Under the pieces are notes generated by a model. It was given only the letters and a program-made list of their open reading frames with translations, ran no database searches and had not been told where the DNA came from. A stretch of DNA of 64,000 nt from Isoetes taiwanensis. Taxonomy: Eukaryota > Streptophyta > Lycopodiopsida > Isoetales > Isoetaceae. This document shows positions 22,106 to 33,745 of this stretch, one piece after another; the stretch's first letter is position 1, and every line of letters starts with the position of its first letter. The translations under genes and the position numbers were made by a program. The DNA lies in the NCBI GenBank assembly GCA_021234155.1, contig JAJEKV010000430.1, positions 143,206 through 207,205 on the forward strand, given 5' to 3'.

Positions 22106-23420
22106 TCAAACTCCTTCATAAACTTCTGGGTATTGCTTCTCCAAGTCTTGCTTCAATACCCATGTCAGCGTCTTCCGCGGGTAAGTGCTTCCCTTAACCA
22201 AATATTGGAGGAATTGAGACCTCTAGTCTTCTTGAATGACTTATCAAGAAGCAATTCAGGCACTATTTCTACTTGCTCCTCCATCATTTCCAACAAAGGT
22301 TGGAGTATCCAAAACCTCCTCGGGGTTAGGATTGTGCCTTTTAATAAACTTACGTGGAAGACCTTGTGAACCTTGAGATGGGTTGGAAGATCCAACTTGT
22401 AGGCTTGAGAGCCCTCTCTCCAAAATCTTGAGCGGACCAGCCCACCTAGGGGCAAGCTTCTTGCAGCTCCCAATCGACTTGGCTTGCTTCACCTTTATCT
22501 TCAACCCGGGCTTATCGCCTACCTTGAATTCTCTTACGGTCACGGTAGTATGCGGCTACACTCTTCTGCCCGACTTCTTCGCCAATAAATAACCCTTACT
22601 TCTTCCACTAGCTGCTGCATATCCCCTAACATCTGCTGGGATACTTCTACCTTGGACGAGGATTGTGCGGTGTCAGGGGTTAAAGCAGCGGTGCCGTAAT
22701 TTACCATGAAAGGAGACATCGCGAGATGACAGCGGCAGCCTTTGTTGTAAAGCGAATTCCACCAAGTGGATGTACTCATCCCACTTGGGCGCTTATTCCA
22801 CACATAGTTCGAGCATGTCTTCAATGATCCGATTCGTCCTTCCGTGCGGCCCATCGTTTGGGGATGATATGCGTGCTCATGGAGAGCTTGATGCGAATGG
22901 TGCTGAAGAGGTCCTGCCAAAAGGCACTCATAAACTTGGAATCCCTATCGGATATTATCTCCGAGGCATGCCATGGAGTCTGAAAATCTCCCTTACAAAT
23001 AACTTGGCGATTATCTAATGCGATTGTCGATAGTCTTGCAAGGCACAAAATGTGCCATCTTAGATAACTTATCTCGACAACCATCAATGCATCCTTGCCT
23101 CGAAGAGTTCTAGGGAGACCTGTGATGAAATCCATGCTTATGACCTCCCACTTTGCATTTGGCACCCCAATGGCTCAAGAGCACACGGAATCGAAGTTGC
23201 TCCGCTTTGGTATGGCTGACATCTTGGCAATCCAGAATATATGCAGCTATCGCCTCTTCATTCTGGCGGAAGTAGCTACTTGAATCTTGAAAATAGGTCT
23301 TCATGAAGCCCGGCATGCCACCGCTATTGAATTTTGTTATGTGTGTCATGAAGAATTAGCTTCCTTACCCACGATGATTCGGGCACACACAACTTATGCT
23401 TGTGATACAACAGGTTGCCT
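22106..23420 (-). pseudogene. pol: Family-A Ty3/gypsy integrase and chromodomain
   Basis: Read downward from 23349: a zinc-binding remnant (GFMKTYFQDSSSYF), then the catalytic core starting NAKWEVISMDFITGLPR, with the second catalytic Asp in SDRDSKFMSAFWQDLF and the region of the catalytic Glu after YHPQT. Then come SPFMVNYG and the integrase C-terminus (REFKVGDK, CKKLAPRWAGPLKI, HLKVHKVFHVSLLK). Last is a chromodomain-type tail (EIVPELLLDKSFKKTR, then TWVLKQDLEKQYPEVYEGV and a stop at 22106). At least six frameshifts separate these parts. Integrase inserts the cDNA copy and the chromodomain guides insertion, so the element is a chromovirus. This copy is dead as read. Confidence 0.85.
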
Positions 23421-25060
23421 TCCTTCTTATAATGCTTGAAGGCTTCCGGCTCCTTATCTGTTCGGCTTCCTTGGAAAGGCTTTCCCATACCTCCTTGAAG
23501 TCCACATCGTTGGCAGGACTCCTCAATCTTCTTGCCAAACTCACTTTCGAAAGAGTGGAAATCGCATTACAATCGTCCTTGTACGAAATGGTCTCACGGA
23601 GGGCATCTGCTACAACATTAAGCTTACGGACTTATATAAAATATCAAAATCATACTCCTCAAGAATTCCATCCACCTCCTTTGTCTTAAGTTGAGGGTGG
23701 CTGGGTGAAAAGATCTTGAAGGCTCGGTGATCGGTATCCAGCTGGAAACTTCCTTCCGGCCGGATAATGCCTCCATATCCTCAATGCCACGACAATGGCT
23801 AGCAGCTCCTGATCATGGGTTGGGTAGCGTTGCTCTGGCGTCGTTCATCTTCTTCGAGTCGTGGCGACTACCCTTCCTTCTTGCATCAAGGCCCTTTGTT
23901 GCTATCTTGCTTGCATCTGTTGCTACCAACTTATCTTTACTCGGATCCGGGAGAACAAGCACTGGTGCTGTTGTTAGAGCCTCTTTAAGCTTCTCAAAAA
24001 AGCTTGGACTTTCTCTAACCAATGGCTAGTCAATCCTTAATCTTCTTGGCCTTAGTGAGGTCGGAGCAAGGGGGCGCCCGCCGCAAAAGTCCTTGGCGAA
24101 CTTTACGTAATATCCCGCCAGCAGAAAGCTTCTTACTTACGCCCACATTCCTTGGAGCTGGCCAATCAACTATTGCCTCAATCTTAGATGGATGCGTGGA
24201 GATTCCCTGGGATGTTACTACATGCCCCAAGTACTACTCCACTTTCGACATTTGCAAAGTGGCATAGAGAGCTTCCCATACAACCGATGGCGTCTCAACT
24301 TCTCCAACACTTTCACGAGATGCTGACAATGCTCCTCAAGGGACTTGCTGTAGATTAGAATGTCGTCGAAGAAGACAATAACAAACTCATCCAAGAAGTC
24401 TCACGAAGATGTCGTTCATGAGCGCATAAGCGTTGCTGGAGCATTCGATAGTCCAAAGGGCATTCTTGTAAACTCAAAATGACCATAGCGTTACGGCGGT
24501 CTTATGGATATCCTCTTCTTTTATTCTTATCGATGGTATCACGACCTCAAATCAATTTTAGAATACCTTTGCTCCTTGTGGCTGGTCCATTAGATCATCG
24601 CCCTTGGCAATGCATACTTGTTCTTTATCGATGCGCTTATTAAGCTGGCGATAGTCTATCACATTCTTAAGCTCCCATCTTTCTTCTTCACAAAGAGTAT
24701 AGGTGCTCAGAAGGAGACACACTTGCTCTTATAAATCAAGCTCGAGCAATTCTGAATTTTGTTTCTTGAGCTCAATCAATTCTAGGGTGCTCATTCTATA
24801 TGGCCTTCTTGGTAGGCTTGCCAGCATCCGGAGCCAATGTGATCTCACATTCCACACCCCTATAAGGTGGCGTTTGCTTGGGATTTCCTCCGGAAATACA
24901 TCCTTGAACTCTGAAATAAGCCTTGCTATGCACGGGCAACCGATTTCCCTTTGGGTCACTTCCATCCTGCTTGCACGGCTCAGCGATTCCATCCTCAAGA
25001 TGTAATCCACCTTATTCCTTTCTATACTCTTCCTTAGCTGCTTCAAAGAAATACACTTTG
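23421..25060 (-). pseudogene. pol: Family-A Ty3/gypsy reverse transcriptase and RNase H
   Basis: From 25046 downward: the protease-RT junction (LISEFKDVFPEEIPS), a palm segment (YGHFEFTRMPFGLSNAPAT near 24470-24420), and the catalytic box [12 protein letters not shown] with its two aspartates at 24362-24373. Then come [25 protein letters not shown], and the RNase H start (APVLVLPDPSKDKLVATDAS). The usual Tyr of the YxDD box is Phe. Several frameshifts are visible. The protein copies element RNA into DNA. Motif order fixes the minus-strand orientation and agrees with the primer site at 31023. Confidence 0.85.
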
Positions 25061-26500
25061 CATAGGAGAATCTAGCTTCTTACCTTTCACTATCAACTTG
25101 CCCGTGCGGTGCCGTCATGGTGACTTCATTCGGTGCCAATCAATCATGGCTTTGGTGGCTTCAAAAATTCCATCCCCACTATCGGATCATATCTTCCGAT
25201 GTCCATGACTTACGCTCCCATCCCCACTTAGCCCCACTAAGGTCTATGTCAAAGGTGATCCTCCTCCCCTTAGTGTGCGAATGGGCCGTTTGCCATAGCC
25301 TCTTGGCCTTGGCTTAGACTTCAATACCTTGTTCTTCATTAGAGCAGACCAATCTAGGGAGATGCAAAATTATGAGAGCTACGTATCTATGAGGACTACA
25401 TAAGGATTACTATCTATGATCCCATCGCCCGGCGATGGCGGTTAGTGATTCTCTATATCACTGTCTCAATGTTTGCACATATGTGGCACTCACCATCTAT
25501 GAAGTCACGGCAGCCCTCCTGGCGTTAGTGGGTAAGTCTAATTAAAACTACGTTGGGGAGTCCCAATCAAAGAGTTACGCCAAAATTTGCATGGCGAATG
25601 GACAATCATGTGTTGATTGCCTTTTGGCTGGAAGCACACGAAGCATAACTTTTTTCTCAATGCATTCACGTCTCTTTTCCTTGTTGTTGTCTAGGAGGCG
25701 GCTTGGCCTTACGATGCGATTACGTGGCTTACTACGGTCCCCAAAAGCTTTGTTCTGACCCTTACCTTCTTCTTGACTCCACGATGGTGTAGCGCTGGCG
25801 ATTATACCTAATATTGCCCACGATCTTTAGTGAACTCTTACCCCGAAGGTTGTTGTTTCTCTGGCTGGAGTTGCTGGTGCCTCTTTAAACTTAACTTTTA
25901 TCTTACGGCACATTACAGTGACTTGAGGTTGATTGCTCTAACAAGCCTCTTGATATTCTTTTCAACCCCTCAATGTAAGTATCCACGGCTTGCCTCTCAC
26001 GAGACTCGGGGAACATGCGACTGAGCCTCATAAATTCTTCGGTATATGCTTAGCCAGCGATAAGCTACCGATTCAACTGTGTAAAAGCTGGCGAATCGTC
26101 TACTAGTATGAGACCTTGGCACATAGTGTGCTGGGGAAAGCTTTGCGAAGGTCTTAAACCTACAATTGTTCCTCTTCGGCTTGTTGGACTTAGCATATCC
26201 CTTCCACCGGATCCTTGCGGTCCAATAAGGTTAGGCTGTAACAACTTTCCCCTATGTCCTTGTCTTTCATACCAGGTATGAGTTGCCAAATTCTTCCATT
26301 TCATCAAGCCATGCTTCAGCCTCCATGCGATCTGTCTTTCCACGAGGCGGCGGTAGAGCTTCCTTGTCTTCCATACATTGCTCATAGCACTATCCACCTT
26401 TTACGATAGTCATCGTCTTTCTTGCTCTTTTCCTTGCTTTTAGGTGTGCGGTATTTGTCGGACCCGGTTATCCTCTTGGAAGAGCTATCGATGAGCTGGA
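25061..26500 (-). pseudogene. gag: Family-A gag with degenerate zinc knuckle
   Basis: The segments EEFMRLSRMFPESRERQAVD then TYIEGLKR (about 26030-25950), and a Met-Glu-Ala-Glu-Ala-Trp-Leu-Asp-Glu-Met start of the gag domain near 26310, match the retrotransposon gag family. Near 25680-25600 a zinc-knuckle remnant reads LCFVCFQP then HMI..C. The frame is broken several times. The strand below 25600 should hold protease, but I could not pick out a D-T/S-G motif. Confidence 0.65.
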
Positions 26501-28702
26501 GCTAGATGGTGATGGACTCTGGTTCTCCTCTTCCTTCTCCTATCCACGGCGTTCCCACGGTTGCCCTCCCCTTCTGGCGAGGGACTTCGTCACCACACGG
26601 AAAACAAGGTGGAGGTGGAGGACCATCTTCACGTGCATTCATAAGAGGTGTAAGCCCGGTTGATGAGGTGTTGCATCACGGTTCCTCATCGCACCAACCT
26701 TGCGTTGGCCTGCCTCACGGTGACATATCACGCTCAAAAGTCTTCGTTCTCGCCAAACAAGTTCCTTGGTACCCAATTGCGTGGTCGGTCTGCTGATCTT
26801 GAGATCACGCACTTGAGTTCTTCTTTGCAAGGATTGATCATCAATACATTTTATTTGGGTTAGATGTTGATCAATTTTACTTGCAATTGAATTATCTTTA
26901 GTTATAAGAAATCATACAAAGCCTTACATTGACAAAGCGGTTAATAGTCATTAATACATAAGGATTACATGATAAGGTAGATATATCTTAGCACAATGGG
27001 TACAAGAAACATTTAGCACAAAACTTAAGAAAATTTTACAACTATTCAATGGCCTCGAAAGCACGAAGAAGTTCTTGACATCCACGAATCCGGAGGCCTC
27101 TTGGGGATGGCAAAAGATGTTCTCGTCGATCTTCCTTCAAGTGCTGGGGCCATCTGGGTTCCGGGAGTTCGGTGTTGTTCTTCTACCTGAGGAAAGTGTT
27201 GCATCCCTAAGGTGCCCTCTCGCAAAGTTCCAGGCAATGGAATTTGGCTGCGCCCTGTTGAAAGGAATGATGTGATGCGGCATGGTATATCTTGAAAGTG
27301 CTGCCGAAGCCCGAAAGTGCTATGAGAAGTGCCTGCGGATTCTTCCCCTTGGGCTGAACTCCTTGTGGAAGACTATCATTTGCCCTTGGTTGGGGCTGGA
27401 AGATAGTAGCGAAGTGCGTGCCCTTCCCTCGCCTACCGCGATCCGGTGCCCTTCCCAAGCCGCTTCACCAGGTAGGCATCCAACGCCATCGGTCTTCATG
27501 ATCCCTCCACATCTTTGGTTGCATTGTCCAAGTTGATCTTTCTTTGGACCCTTCCCTCATGCTCTGGCTCGGGCCGGCCGGCTTGAGCTTGGGCCCTTCC
27601 ACGGTTTGTAGAGTATGCTCAGCCGTATCTGGCTGGAACTCCTCCTCTGAGATGATAGGTTTCTTTGCCGATGAATCTCCCTTATCTGGCGATAGGCTGC
27701 TATGTCCGACATTGTCTCTCCAGTAAGAGTGTCTCAGCCCGGCTCCCTTGGGATCTCACGGTATGAATAGATGGATGGTGCGCTCTTCCCGTGTGCTATC
27801 ATGCCCAAGAGCTTCGTCGATTAGAAGACCACGTTCACGGCAATGGGACAAGTTGGGGATGTCATTTGCAAAATGTACTCCTCCCCGTCGATGACTATCG
27901 GTGGCAATTTTGTGATCTTATTAATGGTGGGTGCGTTATCTGTTCTCCGTCGTCGTCGTCATGCCTCAACGCGATACCTCCGCATTCTTGTTGCCTCCAC
28001 CGCTCCCATTCGGGTTACGCTCCCCTAAGCCGCTTTCGTAGTCTTCATGGATGCAACAGAGATGGTGCCCCGGACGTCGTGCCGCTATAGTATTAATAGG
28101 CGGGAGGACTCTATATTCGGGATTTGATCCTGGGCCCCTACAGGGCATCAAGTGGCGCTAAGTCTAAGGGCTGAGCAGGGGTTCCCCTACTTTGTTGATT
28201 GACCTATAGTGCATGAAGAGGGCAAAAGTCGCATGCAGTGAAAAGGTACCTATGCCTATTATGTGCCGGGTCATGTGTAATCGGGCATGGTCCTAGTCCT
28301 ATCCCATAGCTGCTTCTTGCCTTTGGATCCTGCCAACTCTAAAGACCTAAGGCTTGGGTAAGTGTCTCAAGGGAAACCCAATTCCTCCCCTAGGAGGCGA
28401 TCCTAACTTCCCAAAGGCGGGGACCTGGCTGGTCATATTGGCACATAATGTCGTGTAGTAGGGTGTTCTAGTCAAAGTTGCGTGAAGATCAAACAAGTGA
28501 TCAAAAACATTGAGAAGGCTTGATCTCTTGGAAGCTGATGGATATGGCTGGCAGCATTGTACCATCTCTCAAAAGTTCTTTGAAGCCATTGAGCGGAAAG
28601 GGTGTAGAAAATGGCTTGCAAAGATGGAGTGGAGGATCAGAAAATCGCCCTAAAGGGCTGAAGGGAGCAGTTAAAGGAAAAAAAAAATGGCAAAATGGGG
28701 CC

Positions 28703-28712
28703 TATTTTTATA
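28703..28712 (-). promoter_or_regulatory. TATA-box-like element
   Basis: TATAAAAATA on the minus strand, in GTC-TATAAAAATA-GGCCCC context, upstream of the unknown frames between 28150 and 26640. It could be the core promoter of a nested element. Confidence 0.3.
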
Positions 28713-28880
28713 GACTATGGGTGACCTGGGGTTCGTGCAAAAGGTACCTACCTAAGACGACCTTGGTTCTATGGCTCGGTGTCCAAATGAACTACCATGA
28801 AGTGCAAACTTAAAGCAAAACAAAGCAAGAAATACTACATGGCAATTTGTTGGATCAAATTTGGCTAATTTGGGCCAAAG

Positions 28881-29190
28881 ATGGGCTGACCAGGTGAATC
28901 AGCTGGCGGATGGCCTCAGCGTCCCTTGGGCATGGACGCAAAGCGTTTAAGCTTGGTCTCACCCGGTTGGCTTTGTTTTGGGCCAATTTTTGGTCATTTC
29001 TGGGAATTTAAAGATGCTAATATGGCTAATTGGGCCAATTCTAACCTAACTAGCAACTTATTTTGAGCAAAACTGACATCTAGAAGCTTGATTTTGGGCC
29101 CAGTCGGGTGAATCCGCGCGAAACACGCCTGCGTCGGGAACGCAGAGGCCCTAAGGCGGTGGTCTCACCGGTTGGCCCGATTTTTCAGCA
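28881..29190. repeat. Degenerate direct repeat around GTGAATC...GGTCTCACC(C)GGTTGGC
   Basis: Two segments (28890-28980 and 29103-29185) share GGTGAATC near the start, a GCGT-rich middle, then GGTCTCACC(C)GGTTGGC. They lie about 210 bases apart and differ considerably in the middle. Confidence 0.5.
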
Positions 29191-29391
29191 TTTTAGATGA
29201 TTTTTTTGCCAAAATTTTGTTGTAGTCATGATTTCTAGGGTGTTTCTAGACATGCTATGAAGAATTCTACCACAATTGGGTTCTATTTCCTATATTTCAA
29301 GCATACAACATTTTTTCTAATTATAGAGGGAAAATAACTTTTATATTAATAAGAAACATAGTTACATGAAAATTTAGCTTTCTTACAAAAT

Positions 29392-30484
29392 TTACAAAAT
29401 TTGAGGGCCTAAGGCCTCTCTCTCTGCAATCCTTCGTGCTAAGTGAATATCCTTGGGCATAAAGGGTAACTCTCTTAGCATGGATAGTATGAGAGGTTCC
29501 CTTCCTCGAAGAGCTGGACCAGCTCTGCTGAAGCCTCTTGCGAGCGGGTCATTAGAGGGTAACCCTATAATCGGTCGGAGCTGCTACAAAACCTCTCTAA
29601 GGAGGCTCGAAGGAGCCTTCCTTATCGGAGATGCGTGCACATCACGGAAGTGCGAATCTCCCTAAACACCGGGTGTATGTGCTATTCGCCCGTGGTGAAC
29701 CCTCTTGGGTTTTCGGTCTCGGTGGGGTGGCTTGGGCTGGTTCTTCTTCCCCCGCCGCCCCACCGCGGCAACTGGCGCACCTCTGGCGGCAATACCACTC
29801 ATTGTACCTCGTCCAACGACGAAGGTACTCCTTGTATGCCACCATCTTCCGCTTAAACTTCGGTCTCTTTGGAGCTTGAATGCCTCCCCTACCTTTTGCT
29901 TCTTCACCACCTTAGGTGGTTCCGCCATTTAGGGTAGGGTGGCTAGCGTTGGGTCCCCCTCGCTCTTCTTCCTCCCTCGTCTCAGGTAAGCCCTTTGTTG
30001 GTGCTCCTCCTCCGTGCGGGCCTCTTCTATAAGCGGCCAGTCCGGGGAGGCGTCGTTCCTCCTCTTGGTCAGCCTCTCCTGCTCCCTCAGCTCCCTCTCC
30101 AGCTCAGCTTCTTCTGGCTGACCCCTCTCCTCACGGCCACTCTTTGACTTTTTCCTTCCCCTTCTTTTTTTTGAAGGGCCCGGCCGTCGATCACGGTGGT
30201 GGTGCTGCTCTTCCACCTGTTCTTCAACCTGTTCCTCCACCTCGGTGTCAGGGGCCAGTGTGAGACTCATCGTTCTCTGTGTGCCTCCCAGATGGTGGCG
30301 CTCTTTGGGGCTCTCCTCGGCATCATGATGCGTTATCGCCCCGGCTGCTGCTGCTGGGGGAAGCTCCTCTTCCCCTTTCTTGGGTGGGAGGTGCTCAGGG
30401 GATCTTCTTCACATGTAGCCCCTGCTAGCCATGGAAGGGGTAGGTCTTGGTCGAGCTTCTGTAGGTTTGTTTGGTGCGTGCCAT
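29392..30484 (-). CDS. Histone H3-like protein with a very long tail, inside the family-A element (frameshifted)
   Basis: The minus-strand frame begins MARTKQTYRSSTKTY at 30484, the hallmark start of histone H3 (MARTKQTxRxST). After about 250 codons of acidic and Lys/Arg-rich linker (EEQVEEQVEEQHHH; KKRRGRKKSKSGRE; RELREQERLTKRR), the C-terminal part resembles the H3 histone fold in order. FREIR (alpha-N) is near 29665. IRKAP...LLREV (start of alpha-1) is near 29620. SQEASAELVQLFEEGNL (alpha-2) lies at about 29555-29495. IHAKRVTL (loop 2) then MPKDIHLARRIAERE (alpha-3) lies at about 29485-29420, followed by a stop. At least four frame changes interrupt it, several at homopolymers. Typical H3 is about 135 residues; this would be about 360. 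It starts about 540 bases after the primer site of the LTR. Candidates are a retroelement-captured H3, a divergent centromeric-type H3, or an H3 pseudogene hit by insertions. The fold assignment is firm at both ends and weaker in the middle. Confidence 0.7.
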
Positions 30485-31022
30485 ATCTTGTGGTTGAGGG
30501 AAATGGGTGGCGTAAAGGTTTTGAGCAAGAGAGAGGTGAAGGTGAAGGGTTGGAGAGAGAGAATGAGGTGTCGGATATTTAAAAGGAGGGTCCCCGGGAA
30601 TATTCTCCTACCATAACTACCCTATTTATTAGTCCCCCCTTATTAATTACACCATATTTAGTAATTATTTAACTATTAATGTATATGTTAAATCTATATT
30701 AATTGATATTATACTTAGATTTTCGAATTTTTCTAATGGTTGAAGTGCAACCTATGAATTTTCGCCATTTTTCACTGGGTCTCGATTGGCATGATTCTTG
30801 ACCCATTTTAGGGTTAATTTTCACTCCAAATTTACTAGAAGATGAATTTGACTCACTCAACTTTCGTCTAACACTTAACCTAAGTAAGTCTTGCCTAGGA
30901 GAAAAATTTTTCCCCATTTTTGTGGTTCGATGGTGGAAATGTTTATTTCACACCCTATAGGCCTGTTAGACTACTTCATGGTTATGGATATGGTGCTAGT
31001 TCTTGGTCAACCAAGAACATGC
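30485..31022 (-). promoter_or_regulatory. Leader with TATA-like box upstream of the H3-like ORF
   Basis: Minus-strand TTTTAAATATCC (30573-30584) lies about 90 bases upstream of the ATG at 30484. A CT-rich leader (CATTCTCTCTCTCC) lies between, as in a plant promoter with a pyrimidine-rich 5' UTR. Further up it is AT-rich. This would let the ORF be transcribed separately from the LTR. Confidence 0.35.
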
Positions 31023-31034
31023 GCTCTGATACCA
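31023..31034 (-). promoter_or_regulatory. Primer binding site (initiator tRNA-Met type)
   Basis: TGGTATCAGAGC on the minus strand, two bases inside the LTR end at 31037. This is the standard plant primer site for minus-strand DNA synthesis and proves that the element runs right to left. Confidence 0.9.
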
Positions 31035-31036
31035 TT

Positions 31037-32643
31037 TGTGACGCTCCTCGCTAAGCGTCACGGTACGCCGTACACTTTCGGCAGAAATCCCCATCGGCTC
31101 GGCAACCGCGATGGGCCCTTCGTCTACCCGCTTTCGACGGGTGACTCTTAGTGTGGGAAGGGGACTGAAGGTGTCTTGCGGCGCCCTTCCCTATGGGCTC
31201 CTATAGGCAGGCGATAACCACGTCGAGAACTAGCATCAACATATACAAATACTACCTCGAAGGGTAGTGCATCACTCATAAACCAAGGCAAAGATGATAA
31301 TCACGAACCATAAAACATGAGAGCTCCTACCCGGCTCGGACTTCGTGGGAGGATGGTAGAGGCTAGGCCTCAAGATAGAAGCATCGAGTCATGGCAATGG
31401 CGAGGCTGGCATAGAACAATGGCTAGGGTTGACCACTCCATCCGCCCCTCCCGTGCATACTTTGCAAATGGGCTAGATCAGGCTCGACAAGACTCTAGCC
31501 TTCCGGATCGCAATCCCATGGCATCACCCATCTGGGACTACTCAGTTGCATCTCCCCGGAAGGGTTGCATCTCCCCTTCCGGGATCTAGAGGTGCCGTGG
31601 GCGGCTAGAGAATCGTGGCGACACACGCATTCGTACCAGTGAACCCCCAAAGCGAGCCAAGCCAACACTTGCAGCTCTCGAGGTGTGGCAACACCATTGC
31701 CCGGGGAGGTGTCGGACCCATGCTGGAAGCCCACCGCAGTGACCCGACCATAAGCCTAGCCCACTATGGGATCCCCGAAGCCCCCCACTCGGCGGGGATC
31801 CTCCCTCCACTTTCCCTCTAGCCTGTTATATGGTGCTGAGTCATATCATAGCCTCAATAGCCTGGTGGGCTCCTATGCACAGAGCCGCAACTAATAGGAA
31901 CTAAAGGGGTCTACTCTAGGAGCATACTACATATGGCTCTAGGTCTCTACCCCTTCCCAATACAAGAGGAGCAAACAAGATCAACCAACATCCATACTCA
32001 TCACATCATGAGAATAATCATAAGAAGAACATCTTAACCTAATCATACAAATCTAACTAATAGTTAGGGTTCCTTGATTAGGGTTCAAGAAGTTCAATAT
32101 GGGTTCTAGGATGGCTCTACTCTAGATACAAAATACTAGCATATCACGGAATGCTAATTTCGGATGAGCTATCACAACTACTATCCTACATACACGCTCT
32201 GAAGCTCTCCCTCCGGATCCGTGTGCCTCCATGGTCTCGACTCACGAGATGCCGCTCCTACTCCAAGAGCGAGTCTACCTGGCTTTGGGGCTCTTTTGAT
32301 CTATGCCTGACAAGCGATGTTGAAATGGGGTTTCGAACGAGTAGGTGAGTCTCTGGGTGCTAGGGCTAGAAAGAGGTCTAGGGTTAGGGTTTATGCCTAT
32401 ATGAGTTAGGTCCACCTAGGATGCCACGTGGTACCAATCGGGTGAGTCCTGTGTGGCGGTGCCCCAATAGGTTAAGGCCACGTGGATAATGGCTTAACCT
32501 ATGGTTGGCTAAGTTATGAGAATAACTTAGCCATGCCCCCTAGTGCCACAATCTATGGTATACAAGGCTATGAAGATAGACTTGTATGGTGACGGATCCA
32601 GGAATATACGTATTTATGGCGTATATTCCCCTGGACCGTCACA
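31037..32643 (-). mobile_element. Complete 5' LTR of family A (1607 bp)
   Basis: Bounded by perfect inverted 7-mers TGTGACG...CGTCACA and followed, in element orientation, by the primer site. Two partial copies lie at 12697-13525 and 19993-21210. A short internal CTCCCCGGAAGGGTTGCATCTCCCC duplication is present near 31550. On the far side (32646) the sequence resumes as the minisatellite-bearing repeat, so the element inserted into that repeat. Small frames on both strands are shadows. Confidence 0.9.
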
Positions 32644-32645
32644 AC

Positions 32646-32929
32646 GGACCCTTAAAACCTTCCAGAAGCAGTTCGCCCTAAAAGTCCTTTCCCGAAGGCC
32701 CCTGGCCATGGACAAGCAATTCTCCCACTCCGGAACTGTGAATTGACTCTGCCAATGGACTCAAAACATCGACATTATCCTGGACACCAAGTTTCGTGGG
32801 CAGAAGACCACCCCTTCTCCAAGAAGCGCCAAAGTAGCTCATGTCCAAAATATTCGTAGTCAATTAGCCTAAGAGGTGGTTGCAGAATACTGCCATGTAG
32901 AGGGTTCATGTTTCTTTCGTTGCCAACTT
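32646..32929. other. Flank: non-repetitive part of minisatellite-bearing element
   Basis: GGACCCTTAAAACCTTCCAG and the next 90 bases match 15911-16010. The remainder is not shared with that copy. No coding. Confidence 0.6.
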
Positions 32930-33745
32930 CAACATGCCACCTAGGCTTCAACATGCCACCTAGGCTAAAACATGCCAAGGTGGCTCAAACATGCCACCTA
33001 GGCTCCAACATACCACCTACGCTCAAACATGCCAAGCTGGCTCAAACATGCCACATGGGCTCCAACATGCCACCTAGGCTCCAACATGCCAAGGTGGCTC
33101 AAACATGCCATGTCGGCTCCAAGATGCCACCTAGGCTCCATCATGTCAAGGTGGCTCAAACATGGCAAGGTGGTCAAACATGCCACGTGGTTCAACATGC
33201 CACCTAGGCTCCAACATGCAAGGTGGCTCCAACATGCCACCTATGCTCAAATATGCCAAGGTGGGTCAAACATGCCGCAGCGAGGGCTCCAACATGCCAC
33301 CTAGGCTCAAACATGCCAAGGTGGCTCACAACATGCCACCCGGGGCTCCAACATGCCAAGTTGGCTCCAACATGCCACCTAGGCTCAAACATGCCAAGGT
33401 GGCTAAAACATGCCAAGGTGGCTCAAACATGGCAAGATGGCTCAAACATGCCACGTGGCTCCAACATGCCACCTAGGCTCCAACATGCAAGGTGGCCCAA
33501 GCATGCCACTTAGGCTCCAATATGCCACCTAGGATAAAACATGCCAAGGTGGCTGAAACATACCACGCGGGCTCCAACATGCCAAGGTGGCTCAAACATG
33601 CCATCTAGGCTCCAACATGCCACCTAGGCTCCAGCGTGCCACCTAGGCTTCAACATGCGAAGGTGGCTCAAACATGCCATACGGGCTCCAACATGCCACC
33701 TAGGTTTCAACATGGCAAAGTGGCTCAAACATGCCACGCGGGCTA
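32930..33745. repeat. 19-bp minisatellite array, block 3
   Basis: About 40 units of the same CATGCCACCTAGGCTC(A/C)AA family as 14345-15490, better conserved than block 2. Overlapping 70-104 codon frames on both strands come from the 57-bp periodicity. Confidence 0.9.

Larger units (their letters stand above)
26501..29391 (-). other. Leader/unknown region between the H3-like ORF and gag
   Basis: Minus-strand frames between 28150 and 26640 look protein-like in places (for example the segment SDIAAYRQIREIHRQRN near 27690, and PNSIAWNFARGHLRDA near 27230) but change frame often. I assign no family. From 29391 to 28150 the sequence is non-coding with a TATA-like box and a degenerate direct repeat, listed separately. 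It might contain a nested LTR, but no TG...CA pair could be fixed. Confidence 0.35.
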
